Shown: one piece after another, positions 9,348 to 21,999 of the stretch | Layout: the number at the start of each line of letters is the position of its first letter | How positions within the stretch are numbered: the first letter of the stretch is position 1 | From: Rhynochetos jubatus | Taxonomy: Eukaryota; Chordata; Aves; Eurypygiformes; Rhynochetidae | Reading direction: 5' to 3' | NCBI GenBank assembly: GCA_027574665.1 | Contig: CM050673.1 | Location: 7,177,420-7,241,419, forward strand | Length of the DNA: 64,000 bases | The notes under the pieces: generated by a model | Told to the model about the DNA's origin: nothing | Seen by the model: only the letters and a program-made list of their open reading frames with translations | Database searches by the model: none | Program-made: the position numbers and the translations under genes

Positions 9348-12300
9348 GTAAGGCCGGCCCCGGGCGGCAGAGGGGTGAGGGGTGGGTGTCTGGGGACCCT
9401 CGCCAGGCTGGTGGCACGGTGCCCGCTTGCACCGACCTGCTCCGCGCTCACTTTGGCAAGAGTTGGGGCTGGGGGGCTGGGAGCTGGGGTGCTGGGACCC
9501 TACGGCGGGTCGGGACAGCCCGGGGATGGAGCGTGTCCCAAGGAGGGAGCAGCGCTGAGCTGGGTACCAGCGTGTCACATCCTTATCCACTGCGGGCGCA
9601 GCAGTGCCACGGCCAGTGGCACCGCGTGTGCTGGAGTGGGTGCGTCGCAGGGACCCGTCGTCGAGCCCTGGCTGCAGCGTGCCCCTGGATGGCAGGGCAG
9701 CCCAGGGTCCCGCAGGCACCCGCACCCCCGGGAACAGGTCCCAGCTGCTGGGGAAGCTCCCGTTGCATGGTGACCCCTGTGCTGCCCCTTCCCTGGGATG
9801 CTGCCGGCAGCTCTGCGGGGAGGAAACAGGAAAGAGGCCTCGGAGCACCTGCTTCCCTCGCAGGCAGGTCAGGCTGGGCTCTGTGCCGGGGCTTTGCCAA
9901 GAGCTGTGTCCTTCCTACAGCCGGACAGGGCAGTGGGGTGCAGGCAGGGCCAGGCCTGCGGGCCCTGCCCATCTATGTCTGCCCTGGGACCCTCTCGCAG
10001 GTGTCCTGCCACCCCCTGCCACCCCCCTGGTGCTCGGGGCCGGGATTGGAGCTGGTTGTGGGAGCCCAGCCCCAGAGCTGCACAGGTCACACCGCGGCTT
10101 TGACAGCGGGAACGGAGCCGCTCCCGGGTCCCGAGTGTGGAGCCCTGGCCCGTGGGGCTGTCCCGTTGGTGGATGTGGATGCCATGCTCCCCCTTCCCCG
10201 TCCTGCGGGCTGCGATCAGGACCATCAACCCTGGAGCTGTGGAGCAGCATCCTGCCACAGGACAGTTCACGAGCTGGCCTGGCTCTGTGTCCCTGCGCGG
10301 GGTCATCCAGCGCTCCCTGAGGGGCAGGGGGTGCTGGAGCAGTGTCCATCCCTGTCCGCCCTGAGCGACGGATCCCAGCTCCTTTTCCCTCCTCGCATGG
10401 CTGGTCCGTGGCAGCTCCGCCGGTGTGCCCATGGTGAGGAGTGCCCTTCACAGATGGGGCCCTCCAGCCGCCCCTCTCCAGGGACAGGAGCTGGCCTCGA
10501 GTGCTTGGCACGGAGTCTGTTGCGGGACCCCCTGCCCTGCCCGTCTGTCCCCATCCCACATCCTGCAGGAGCTGTCTGGGCTCCCTGGCCCGGGGCTGCG
10601 CCGGGCTGCCAAGGCCTGTTGGTTTTGGCCGTGCCCCGTGTAACGCAGCATTTTTTCCCAGAGTCTTTAGGAAACAGAGTTGCAGTTTTTTCCTTTCCTC
10701 CCCGCTGTGTTTTGGCTTTGCTGGGGACGGGTGGGTGGCCGTGGGAGCCAGGCTTGCCCGCTGGGCACCCTGCCCGCCGGGCACCCTGCCTGCCGGGAGC
10801 GTCGCAGGTAGCAGGATGGGGGAGCGGGCAGCAGTGAGCCCGTTCGCCCGGGCAGCCCGTTGGGACGTGGGCAGGACACCCTGCAGCACATTGCTCCGTG
10901 CAGCCCCCGTGGGAATGTCCCAGGGGGACATCCCTGAGTCCCTGTCCAGCGCCAGCAGCCTGGAGCCAGTGGGAATGTGGGGCTGGGGGCTGTCGGCTCC
11001 ATCGCTCCCAGCACAGCCCAGCCTGGCATGGCCGGAGCATCCGATGGGTCCACCTTTGGGTAAGCAGAAGGGAATTAATGCCTATTTAGGGGCAGGGGCG
11101 TGTGGAGCAGGTGCCCCCCCGGCTGCATCTGCGTCCCCAGGCTGAGCCCACGCGGGTGCCGGGCGAGCGGCGGCTGCAGCGGGCGGGTGGCCGGGAAGCG
11201 GTTAACGTGCAGCTTGTACAGTAAACACTTTGTCTGGGGGCTCAGCCCGGGGGGCTCCGCATTCCAGGGAAGAGGCTGAGATCGACGGCGGGGGGGGGGG
11301 GGGGCTGGGCTGGGGCTGTGCTTTCCAAGGGGTTGGGCGACAGCTCCCTGTTCCATTGCTAGGAAAGAGCCTCTCTGCTCTCCCAGGACCTGCAGCACCC
11401 GCGGGGTGGGACTTTCTAGGAAGCGAGGGGGTGGGTGGCCACTCTCCTGACCCCAGACCCTCTCCCGTGGCTGTGGATCTGGGGACCTGGTGCAGGACCC
11501 AGGTCCCTGCCTCCTCCCAGCCCTGCCCCGCCAGCCCCAGCCTGGCTCCCGGGGCATCCCGCTGCTCCGCCGGGAGCCCTGTGATGGGGCCAGCCCCGGG
11601 AGGATCCAGCCGCGGCTTTTTGGCACAGCCTGCGGGTGCCTGGGGAGGTGATGGCTGGACCCTGTAGCAGCCAGGAAGAGGTGAGGATATTTTCCCCAGC
11701 ATATGCGACGAGGGATTTAATGCTGGGTAAATAATGACGTCTGGGAAGAACTGACCCCGTGGGGGTTGTGTGCATCCCGTGTGGTTTTGTAAGCAGTGGC
11801 TGGAACAGATCCTGTTCCAGTCCTGTGTGCAGTGACTGGGAGGGACGGCAGTGGCTGAGCCCCGGCTCCACGGCACACGGGCAGCGAGGACAGGCTGGGT
11901 TCAGCATCCACCCCACATGCACCCGTCACTGCCCCTTTCCGCCTGGTCAGGGGCCAGGAGAGGCTGTTGGCCTGTCCCAGCTGTCCCTCGGGACAGGGTC
12001 TGGCCTTCGCCCATGCTCCGGTTTCTCTGGGCCGGGCGCTGCTCCTGGCGAGGCTCTGGTCCCTACGGGGAATCATCAGCATCTGCATCCCTCACTCCCT
12101 CTCCTGCATCCCGACGTCATGGAGACACCAGGCTCACGTCGGGCGTTGTGCAGGGAGGTGCAGACGTGGTTGAGCACAGCAGGGCTCAGCAGCGCGTCAC
12201 CATGGGATGAGGACGGGCCAGGCTTCCCAGCCAGTGTCCCTGGCCAAGGGGCAGTAGGTGCCCGGTGCCTGTGCCCCAGCCACCCCCGAGTCCCAGCTCC

Positions 12301-15300
12301 CTGTGCTCCGCCAGGACCAGCATTCGGCAGGATGAGCATTGACTTCCCTGTGCTGGTGCCTGCCAAGTCGAGAGCCCTGGCAGCCAAGGGGCCAGGACCA
12401 CCCGCAGGCGACACCCGGAGTGCAGGATGGGGAGCGGAGGGTGCTGGGACTCTCCACGCCTCTTGGCTCGCGTGCCGTGTTGGCTGCAGGCACGTGGATG
12501 TGTCCCCTCGGCCCCTGGGGCACGTGGGGTCCTTCATGCCCGGGCTGTGGGGGTGGGGGGAGCGGGGCTGGAGCTGCGGGAACCCCTTGACACTTGTCCC
12601 TCACCCACGGACACACGCAGGCTCCTGTGGCATCCCTCGCTGTCCCGGGCTTTCCTCCCATGGGGGCTGCGTGGCGGAGCCTGGAGCCCTTCGCTGCTCC
12701 TTCGGGCTCAGGGTGGTGGATCACAAGTCTGACACGTGACCAACCTCATTTGCAGCTCCCGTTAATTGAAGGCGACGCTGAATGACTCGTTTGTGTCTCC
12801 TGTCCGTGGGCCGGGCAGAAATCCTCCGGGCAGCCGGTCTGGTGGCCGGCGAGGCCAGCACCCCTTCCCATCCCCTCGGCACCCACCTCCATCCCGGACT
12901 GAGCAGAGGGATTTCCCCCAGCCCTCCGCCAAGCAGGCACCCCCCCTCCACTCTGCCTGTCCTCCCCTGCCCCTCGGAGACCTCTCTCTGCTGGCAGAGC
13001 CCCAGCCGTGACCGGCAGCACCAGGGTGCTGGTGGCTGGGTTACCCTGCGTGCCCAAGGCTGCCGGGGGGAGCGGGAGTGGAGGGAGAGGCTCAGGGTGG
13101 CCCCCACAGGCCACCAGCATCCAGATGGTGCTTCCCAAGCAGGCTGCCCTGGGAGCCTGAGGGGTGGTGCGTTGGGGGCCTCCAGGCTCCGCAGAAGTTG
13201 CTTTTTCCACGTCTTTGTGCGTGAGGAGTTTCCTGGTGCGTCTGGTGCAGGAGGAGTGCCAAGGGGAGAGAGGCTCTGGCTGCACGTGTCTGTCCCTGAG
13301 GACTGCGGCGATCCCCGCAGCGGGGAGGGATGCTGGGGCTGGTGTGGGAGGCGGGGGGCAGCCCAGCCCCTCCGTGTCAGGGTACCACGGGTCCCAGAGC
13401 CGGGTCGCTGCCCGGAGGCACTGGCGTTTTGTGTGACCTTATGAAAACGTTCTTGGCGTCTGGTTTTATTTAAGCCGAGAGATTGGATGCTCTGAAGGCG
13501 GCTGGTGGGGGGAGGAGGGGTGTTTGGCCGTGCTGGGGCTGGGTGAGGGCTTCCCCCGGGCATCGTCGGTGCCTCCCGGTCCCACGGCGCGGGGGCAGCG
13601 CATGGAGATGCCGGGACTTTGGGCACGGTGGTCCCCGCCGGTGCCAACCCCCCGTGCCTGGCTCTTCATTGCATCCCTCCCCGAGGAGGTGCACGGGGGA
13701 GGCAGGGGGGAAGGAGCACCCCTGCCCGACCCCCCCAAGTCCCAGGCTGGGCGCTCACGTTGTGCCGGGGCCCTGGGGCTGGTGCTGCCGGGGTTGGCAT
13801 CGCCGTGTGCGGGGTCCGGGAGGTTTTGGGTTTGTGTTTCAAATGTCAAGGGCACGAGCCGTTTCCTGGAAAAAAAAAGACAGATTAAACAAAAAGCAAA
13901 TAACAGGAATGAAGGAGAAGGTTTGATCGGGGCTTCGCTGTGAACTTTCACCGGGGCGCTGGGAGCGGGTCCAGCACCCTCCGCTCCCGGGGAGCCGCTG
14001 CGGGAGGTGCGGGGTGGAGCCGGGATCCCACAGGGACACGGCAGAGGCTGCTGCCTGCGGGAAGGGCCAGTGCTGGCATCACCCCAGCAGCCTCCCTCCA
14101 TGGTGTTGTGAGCCCCTGGGTGCCCCCCCTGTGCTGCACCGTGACCGCCCCCGGCTTGGCTTGGGAAGGTTTTTCCTGTTGCCGGCTGCAATATTGATTG
14201 GGATAAGCCAGATCCTGGGATAAGATGGGCAGGGAGCCCGGGCTGCTTTCCTCTTACAGCGCTGGGAGTCAAAACGCTGCTGGGGCTGTGCCTGGGCACC
14301 TCGGCTCCCTGGCATGTGCCCCCTTCGCAGAGTGGGGGATGTTAATGGGCCCCAAACTGGAGGAACCGGCAGCTTTTTAAAAGCGAAGTCGCGCTGAGAG
14401 CTCGGGTCTCATGATATTCTCTCCAGCTGCCAACATCTGGGATCGCAGTTTGGCCGCCCTCCTGGCGCAGGCGAGGATGCCAAGCGCCGCCCTTCGGGAT
14501 CGGCCCCGTGGGAGATTAACTTTCTTATTCCAGGAATTTCTTCTTTCATGTCTTTGCGGGGGCTGTGCCCCGTGGCAGAGCACAGCTCCGCTCCCGATCC
14601 CGATACCGGTGCGGCCCCGGGGCTGGCGGGTGCTCAGCACCACCCCAGTGCCCCCAGTACCGCTCCAGCTTCTCAGATGCAGCTTTTGGGGGGCACCGGG
14701 GTCTTGCTGGGGCTCCCTGGCTGTGTGTCAAGGGGTCACCTTCCAGCTCCGTGGGTCTGGTGCCGTGGGCGAGTACCTGGCACTTGTGGCACGTGGCTGG
14801 CCATGGCACAGCCAGACCCTCGCGGCGTGTTTGCAACCCTCCGGTAACAGGCGGGTGGCAACAAGCCTGTAGATTGTGGCTAATGAGCTGCACAACCTTT
14901 CCCAGTGCTGCAGGGAGAGCTCAGCCCAGCGCCGTGCTGGGGGGCGGCGAGGGCACGAGGGGACCAGGGGGCTGAGGGTGACGCCTGTGGGGACTGGGGA
15001 GGGGGTGTGTGGGGTCCGGCAGCGCCAGCTGCACGTTGTGCCCAGGGGTGCAATTGCTCCGTGTGGACTGGGGCGCTGCCCTCTCGGGGGGCTGCCCCGT
15101 GGCACTGAGCCCCCCTCCGGTCTGTGTCCTTGCAGAGAAGGAGGAGATCGACCACCCCAACAACAGCTTCAGCCCCTGCAGCATCCACGACCGCAAGTGC
15201 CTGCAGAAGCAACAGGCGAAGCGGGTCAACAACGGCAACAAGATGCGCAACAGTGGGAGCCCAAACCACCGCGAGGAGACGCGGCCCATAGTGAGCATCG

Positions 15301-15981
15301 CGTGGCGCCGCGGGCTGGGGAGGGCAGGGTGGGTGCCCCAGGGCCACGCACCAGGCTCAGGGCCCTGGGATGATGGGGAGGGGATACGCGCCAGCCTGGC
15401 TCAGCCCCCTCCCCGTCCCACAGGCACAAGGCTCGTGCCAGAGCGAGCTGCACCGCGCCCTGGAGAGGCTGGCGGCCTCGCAGACCCGCACCCACGAGGA
15501 CCTCTACGTCATCCCCATCCCCAACTGCGACCGCAACGGCAACTTCCACCCCAAGCAGGTAGGACGGGCTCTCTGCCATCACGGGGGGGTTGGGGGGCCG
15601 CTTGCTTGGGGGCGTTTTGCAGACCCAGGGGGGACATGGACAGATGGGCCGGAGCTGGGGCACAGCAGAGCCCACCCGCGGCTCCTGGCTTGGGTGGGAG
15701 TCACCCGTCGGGGGTTGAGGGTGCAAAAGTCCCGGGGTGGGATGGGGGTGGCAAAACCCCCATGAGAGGTCCCGGTTGCCCCATCTGGGGAGCCTGTGGG
15801 AATGGGGGCGTAGGGGTCAGGCTGGGCACCCCTCACCGAACCCGTCCCCCAGTGTCACCCGGCGCTGGACGGGCAGCGTGGCAAGTGCTGGTGTGTGGAC
15901 CGCAAGACGGGGGTGAAGCTGCCGGGCTTCCTGGAGCTGAAGGGGGACCTGGACTGTCACCAGCTGGCGGACAGCATGTGA
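8987..15981 (+). CDS. IGFBP4: Insulin-like growth factor-binding protein 4, complete
   Basis: Secreted protein that binds IGF-I/II and limits receptor access. Coding exons are 8987-9347, 15136-15290, 15424-15558 and 15853-15981; phases join perfectly and give 259 aa (human 258). The start ATG sits in GCCGCCATGC and opens a Leu/Ala-rich signal peptide. The N-domain carries the family motif GCGCCATC and runs to [19 protein letters not shown]. The linker (exon 2) has an N-glycosylation sequon NNS (129-131) and KMR at 156-158, aligned with the human PAPP-A cleavage neighbourhood KMK. The C-domain is a thyroglobulin type-1 module with [19 protein letters not shown] and CWCV (229-232). Near identity to human in exons 3-4 distinguishes it from other IGFBPs. 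Confidence 0.97.
9348..15135 (+). other. IGFBP4: IGFBP4 intron 1
   Basis: A 5.8 kb intron with no supportable exon. It is mostly GC-rich but has several discrete AT-rich patches (about 11690-11760, 12735-12800, 13455-13495, 13830-13960, 14160-14240, 14395-14545) that look unlike their surroundings, and a 15-G run at 11290-11304. Confidence 0.85.
11290..11304 (+). repeat. Poly-G run (15 G)
   Basis: Uninterrupted G15 in IGFBP4 intron 1; could fold as a G-quadruplex and is prone to assembly error. Confidence 0.85.
15136..15290 (+). CDS. IGFBP4: IGFBP4 coding exon 2 (linker)
   Basis: Reads [20 protein letters not shown] then [10 protein letters not shown] and NKMRNSG; the divergent linker, with the NNSFSPCS motif conserved from human. 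Acceptor TTGCAG, donor GTGAGC, ends phase 0. Confidence 0.95.
15424..15558 (+). CDS. IGFBP4: IGFBP4 coding exon 3
   Basis: 45 codons, [20 protein letters not shown] followed by [20 protein letters not shown] and PKQ; first part of the thyroglobulin type-1 domain, nearly identical to human. Confidence 0.97.
15853..15981 (+). CDS. IGFBP4: IGFBP4 coding exon 4 with stop
   Basis: [20 protein letters not shown] to DCHQLADSM and TGA; completes the thyroglobulin type-1 domain including CWCV. Confidence 0.97.
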   Translation, partial: CHPALDGQRGKCWCVDRKTGVKLPGFLELKGDLDCHQLADSM

Positions 15982-17965
15982 GCGGGACCCGCGGCCCCCG
16001 CGCCACGGCCAGGACCCCTGCCGGGGCTGCCTGGGAGAGGAGGAGCGGGGACACGCCTGCCAAGCAGCTCCCTAGTACCGGAGGACCCTGGAATGTGCCC
16101 TGGATCGCCGCCATGCTCTGCGCCATGGGCTACCCACAGCACGGGGACCTGTGCCGTGACCACTAGCCGCCACCGCTGAGGGGTCCCCGGCACGTGCCAG
16201 CGGCACCGCTATCCTGCTCGGACGCTTGCGTGGACGGATGCTGCCCTGGGGATGGTGTCAGGCTGCCGGGGTGGAGCGGGTGGAGAGCACCCATGTGCAC
16301 TGCTGACGCCCCTCGGTGCTGCTCCCGCGGCCCCCGCTGACCCCCAGCCCCGTGGTGCCCCCCCTGGCCTTCGCCCCAGCCCCTCCGTGCTGCGGGGACC
16401 CCCCCTGCCCATGGTGCCTTCCGTCCACGCCAAACCTCCGCGTGTGGTGGCGGGAGAAGTGCCTCATCCTGCCCTTCCCCGCGGCGGGAGGCTGTGCCAT
16501 GGCTGCCTGGGCAAGGACCGGAGGAGCCTGTGCAACTGGGGGGGGGCCCAGAGAGACCCCCCCGCCATCACCACCTTCCTGGGGCTCTCCCTGGCTCCAT
16601 CTCGCCCAAGGCGTGCGATGGGCATCGCAGCCGCACTGAGCAATAAGAGACCTTCCCCCCTCTTCCCCGCTGCAGCGCCCCGGCTCCGCAACCGCCTGCA
16701 CCCCCCTGGGAACCGCCTGCCCCCCCCCAGCCCCATCCCACTCCCAGCGCTGCACCAAAGCGTTTTCCTCCTGCCCGTCCCACCTCCCCCTGCCCCGTCC
16801 CCGGGGTTGGGGCACCCCCAGGCATGTGCTGTGTCCCCACGGGTGCTGGGTCCCGGTGGGGGGGTTGGGGGGTGAGGAAACGCTTCCCACCAGGAAGGGC
16901 TTCTTTGGGTTTTTCTTCCCCAAAGATTTTTAATATTTAAAAAATGTCGTCAGGGGGTTCTTAAAACCGACGGCGGGAGGCCGAAGCGCTCCATCCCAGT
17001 GGAATGGGGCACCGCCGGCCATGGCTTTGTCTTCTCTTCTTCCAACTTGGCCGGCGTGAGGAAACCGGGACGGATTTCTGGAACGTCCCAGCGAGGGGGT
17101 CTGCGGATTTCGCCAGCACAAAGTTCTCCGCTGAGGAATTGTCACTCTTTTTTTTTTTTTTCTCCTTCTTTTCCTTTGAAGCTCTTCCGTGGGAGCCAGC
17201 CAGGCTGGAAACTTCGCACCTACATGTCTTTTAGGTGAGAAACGGCCGCGCTGGCTGCTGTGGCAGGCGTGCCAAAGACCCAGGGGGTTTTGCCAGCCCC
17301 CTCCTGCACCCCACCCCCGGCTCCGTGGCTGTAGGTTTTGGGTTTCCGTGTGGATTCGCCCCGGCCATGCCGGCGGGTGCCAAGGGCTCCGATGGGAATG
17401 AAATGTTTCAGTTTTAGTGAAACACCCTTCTGCTTCCCCGGACCCCAGCAGTGCGATGGCACGCGATGGCACGGCAGCTCCCCGGCACAGCGCCAGCGTG
17501 GATGTCCCCACGTGTCTTGGCAAGGACCTGGGTGGGGATGGGGGCCCTGCCCTGCCACCCCCCGGCCCCCTCCCAGTACCACCCTGCCCAGGATGGGTTT
17601 CCCGTGGCGCAGGGAGGTGCCGTTGGGCACCGTGGCCGGTCGTGGTGCCGGTCCCACGCGGCCAGGGCGGCACCGGCAGATCCAGCAAGGCCTCTCCTGG
17701 TTTTGGGGTGGCCGGGGGGTGGCCGGGCCGGGGGTGCCGGCGCTTCGTGCCCAGCGCGGAGGGCTCCAGCGTTGTATATCTCTCCTGTAGTTTAAGGCTG
17801 TATTTACACACGATCATATTCCAGCGTAAGGCTCCCCAACCCCGGCGGCGTTTTTCCGCGGCGATGTGGTTTCTGTCAGCTCCTCCTGGGCCAAGCCCGT
17901 CCCTTCGGACTCGTGTAGCACCGACTCTCTTTTACAGTAAACTTGAACCTTTGTATCATCAAAAA
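15982..17965 (+). other. IGFBP4: Probable IGFBP4 3' untranslated region
   Basis: About 2 kb after the stop without another exon. Near the end lie TGTATATC and TGTATTTA elements (17770-17815), typical of 3' end regions, followed by AGTAAA at 17936. The end is inferred. Confidence 0.5.
17936..17941 (+). terminator. IGFBP4: Candidate poly(A) signal of IGFBP4 (AGTAAA variant)
   Basis: AGTAAA in TTTTACAGTAAACTTGAACC, with an A-rich CATCAAAAAAG about 20 bases later and T-rich DNA beyond. No canonical AATAAA was seen nearby. Confidence 0.45.
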
Positions 17966-20900
17966 AGAAAGAAATAAGGTAATTACTGTATTTAATTTTT
18001 CCCTGTTTAATGTGTTTCTCTCAAGTGCCTTTTACCTTTGCATTGCTTGCAAGGAAAGGAGTCGGCGGGAGCAAAGCAGAGGGGGAGCGAGGGGTCTGCG
18101 GGGGTCCCACCCAGCTGGGATGGTTCCTGCGGAGCCAGTGTGTGCCCTATGGAAACGCTCCCTTTCCAAACAAGCCAAATCACACCAGAAACTGCCCGTG
18201 ATCCCGGCACCCTCCAGGAGTGCAGAGGGTGGAGGAGCGGCACTCGCAGCCCCGACCCCCCGGGAGCTGTAACTGCTGGGCTGTGCTGCCAGCCGGCCAT
18301 CCCCCCACCCCCAGGGACCACCGGTGGGACGGACCCCAGCCCCTCGGCCTGGAGAAGTGCCAGCTGTGGGAGCAGAGCACACCGGAGCCGGCCGGTGCTC
18401 CAGGATGCTGGAGCTGTGGAGCTGGTGGCCGAGCGGCTCTGGATGGCTCCAGCTCTGAGCCACCAGGAAAAGTGTCTGATGGTTCCTTTCCAGCCGCCAC
18501 CGGGGACGGGCACCGGGAGAGCAGCGTGGCTGCACTGGCTGCTGGCGGGCCCACCTGGGGGGATCCTCAGTGGGAATCTCCCAGGCGCACCCATGGGTGC
18601 TCCCCAGGAGCCACTCCGCTCCCCCCCTCCCCGGGTGCAGCTCGGTGCAGGCTGGGCACTGGGCTGCTCCTCGCACCCACCGGGCAGGGACCCCCTTTGC
18701 CCACCCCCGACACTGCCTGCTTGCCCTCTGCCCGCGGCCAGGGGCACGGCCGGCTGCGGAGCAGGATCGGGGAGGCCAGGGTGGGGGGATCTTGGGGAGG
18801 GCGTGGGGCTGGATCGCAGCGGTTGGAAGTGGAAAAAACGCCTGAGCTGAGCGCGTCTGGTTTGTAGATCCCGGGATTGGGCTGCGGGAGCGGAGCCAGC
18901 GCCTGCCTGCGCTCGTTAGCATCCGTGGCACGTGTGAGCGTGCACGCCGGTGCCGGTACGCCCCGAGCATCCCCAGCTCCACGCGGTGTTTCGGGAGGGT
19001 GTCTGGGGATGCAGCTGGGAGATGCCCCGGCGTGGCGTGTTTGCAGCGACGGTGCTCACTGGGGCGGCGGCGGTCACGTCACGGGGGGACGGCTGGGTCC
19101 CTGTCATCGTGGTGGCGTCGGCTGGGGCCGCGCGGCCGGTGGTGCTCGGGGTTGTGCAAACACCCCGGAGGAGCTGAGCCCGAAGGCAGCCGTCGGCAGC
19201 CAACGTAGACTAACGCAGTAATTTGCTGGCGCAGCAGATCCGCAGCCGGACCAGGGAAGACGCCAACTCTCCTGGAGCCCGGCCCTGCACCAACGGCTGC
19301 CCAGGGCTGGGGCTCCCAGAGCTCTCCTTTGGGGCCCCCCACCAGCTGCCCCCAGCCCTGGCATCTACAGGGGCACCGCGTTGGACTCGGGAACCGATTT
19401 GGCTGGAGAAATGCATGTGTGCATTTGGCAGAGCCGCTGCCGGGAGTGTGGGGGGCTGTGGCCAGGGGGTCGGGGGGTTGTTTGCCCCTTCCCATGATGC
19501 TTGTAGACCCGGGGGCTGAGGGAAGGCTGCCTTGCCCTCTTCTGGAGGTCACCGGGAAGCTGGTGACAGGAGGAAACCGAACCTTCCCGCACCCTCGATG
19601 TGTCCAAAGTGCCGCCGGCAGGACCCCCCGGGCAGGGCTGCGCTGGGCAGGGGTGGCAGGACCCCCCTGTGTCGGGATAGGGGAGGCAGGTGGTGATGCT
19701 GACCACCAGCAGTGTCCGGTGGCAGGTTGGGGTCCCGGGTGAGCCGATCCACGCCTCACTGGGCAGCACCCCATCCCCACGGCCACCGCACTGCTGCCCG
19801 CCCCGCTGTCACCAGGGCTTTGCGTGTCACCCACGTGGGTAGCCACCGATGCGATGTGTCCCCATCACCAGGCACAGCCTGGCCACACGCCACGGGGCTG
19901 GTGGCTTCCGGGGTGTCGCTGTGGTTGGGGACACGGGGCATCACCCGCCGGCAGCAGAGGCTGCTGGGAGCAAATCCCTGAGCCAGGACAGGGGCTGGGT
20001 TTGTTACAAATTGGCTGGAACCGGACCCAGGAACCAAAACCCAAGAGCCGCGCTTCCAGGAAGCCTGGGACAAACTTTGGAAGCCACGAGGAGCTCAGAG
20101 AATTGTTTGTTTTTTTCCTGAATCCAGGTGGTTTTGGCTGAACCGTCCCCGCGGTGCCGGGCCTGTGCTGCAGCTACACCGCGCTGGAAAAGGCTTTTCA
20201 AGGAACTAAAAATTCCACGTGCGGGAGACGGCGCTTGGCGACCGGCCCGCTCCCCGTTCCCAAGCGGGGCAAAGCGTCGCCCGTTCCCCAGATGAACCCT
20301 CCTGGGTGCACCTGGAGTTCTGTGGGAAGGAGCTGGGCAGCGTGGGGGGGCCATGCTCGATGGGGGCGGCTGCTGCATCATCTCCCCAAAGCCTCTGAAC
20401 GCTCATACTCCCCTTGTGCTTATCGCTGCTGCCTGAGCACTATCGCGATAAACCCGATGGAGAGAAGCGGCACAAGGTCAAGGGCTGCACGGCCCACGGG
20501 GTCCCGCAGCCGGGACAGCGCTAATTAAGTGCCGGTTAATGAGGGCAGCTCTGGGCGCTCTGCCCTGGGCCAGGACTCCCAGCAGACAGGCAGGGATGGC
20601 CGGTGTGGTGCTGGGGCCCCTTGCCGGCTGCAGCCCGCACTGCAGCGGGTCGCATCCTGCGCTGCTCGCGGGGGTCCCTGCAGGGCCGGGGCTGAGCCTG
20701 GGGGCGCCACATTCCCCTGGATCTTGCAGCACCATGGGACGGCGGAGCCGAACTGAGCCCGCGGGGTGCCGGGATCCCCCAGCCCAACTCTGGGCTGGGG
20801 TCTGGGGTCTGGCTGAGCAGAGCTCAGGGCAGGCAGGCTGGGGGGGACAAAGCCATTATAGGTTCTCACCCTGGAGCCAGGTGCTCCCCCTCATCCCCCC

Positions 20901-21310
20901 AAGTAAGTCCAGTATCTGTTTTTATCGTTGCCAAAGAGCCGTTGCAGCTGGACGCCGTTCCGCAGCCGTGCGGGCGGAGAGCGATTTTCTCCCCCCCCCG
21001 GCGCAACGCCTGCGGACAAATGATCCACCGCCCTATTGAAAACACCCCTCGGACGGGTCTGTTAGCACAGGGTCCAAAATTAAACCGATTTGGGGCACCA
21101 GGTAAGCTAAGGGGGCGGCTGTGCGGTGGGCTCGGAGCCGCTTTACCCCTCGCTGAGATTACAGCGAGAGCTGAACCTTCAGCTGGTGTAAATCACGGCA
21201 GCACTGACGGCCACGAGGCTGCGCCAACTTACGTCATCGCAGGATCCGGCCCAAACTCAGGCAAGTCATTTCCAAACTTTCCCCATTTTACTGTCATGAA
21301 AATGTCAACA
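17966..21310. other. Intergenic interval between IGFBP4 and TNS4 3' ends
   Basis: No gene supported. Contains a 10-bp palindrome TATCGCGATA at 20441-20450 in a locally less GC-rich patch; otherwise nothing recognised. Confidence 0.6.
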
Positions 21311-21316
21311 TTTATT
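21311..21316 (-). terminator. TNS4: Candidate poly(A) signal of TNS4
   Basis: AATAAA on the minus strand (TTTATT on plus), about 550 bases after the TNS4 stop. Confidence 0.5.
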
Positions 21317-21869
21317 TCTCAGCTTGCTGCGGTGCCTGGAGGGTGAGCTGGCCCGGAACCCCGAAAAGAGGGCAGGAGAATTTACCAGCAACCAGGCAAA
21401 AATACGCTGCTTTTCCACGCCCTTGGAGGGAAAAGGGATGTTTCAGCAGGGCCTAGGGATTTTATACACTTTGATCTGCAAAACTGCCTCCCGACGCCAG
21501 GCTATTGAGTCCCCCTGGCCTGCCCCAGACCTCCCCTCCTGCAGCATTTTGGGGGGGGGTCCCCAAAGGCAGGATGAACGCAGCTTGGCTTGGGCAGCCC
21601 CCGCTGCCGGAGGAATCTCAGCCAGAGGGTTCCAGCCAGAGAAAAGCGACCGGCGCATGCCGGGTGGGGGGCAGGTGAGGGTCTCGGAGGAACATCTCAT
21701 CCCACCAGACCATAAAACCTTTGAACGGAGACTCTCGACGTGACAGTACGTAACAAACAATTATAAATAGGAGCCGTTGCCAAAATGCAACCCAGAAGCA
21801 GGAAAAGGGGTAGAACCGGGCAGGGCGGGGGCAGCTGCCAGTCCGGAGCTGTCCCAGGGTTTCTGTCCC

Positions 21870-21999
21870 CTACGGGCCCGGCAGGAGCTGGCAGAGGAGG
21901 TCGATGACAAGCGACACTGGCTGCACCGTGTCGTACTCTGCAAACAGGTGACAGAGGTTTTCTGAATCCGTCTGGTTTTTGGCCACGAACCCAAAGATC
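21870..21999 (-). CDS. TNS4: TNS4 last coding exon (PTB end, stop)
   Basis: [20 protein letters not shown] then [22 protein letters not shown] and TAG; human ends FAEYDMVQPASQVIGLVTALL. Confidence 0.96.

Larger units (their letters stand above)
8150..9350 (+). promoter_or_regulatory. IGFBP4: CpG island and promoter region of IGFBP4
   Basis: Dense CpG and G/C runs extend from about 8150 through IGFBP4 exon 1. A TATA-like ATAAAG lies about 100 bases before the start codon. Boundaries are by eye. Confidence 0.7.

Noticed and set aside
8296..9451. Minus-strand frames of 298 and 377 codons over the IGFBP4 CpG island
   Set aside because: Arg/Pro/Ala-rich frames caused by extreme GC content; antisense to a certain gene and without any domain.
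8870..10837. 655-codon plus-strand frame continuing past IGFBP4 exon 1
   Set aside because: Only 8987-9347 is IGFBP4; the rest is read-through into GC-rich intron 1 after a clear GTAAGG donor.
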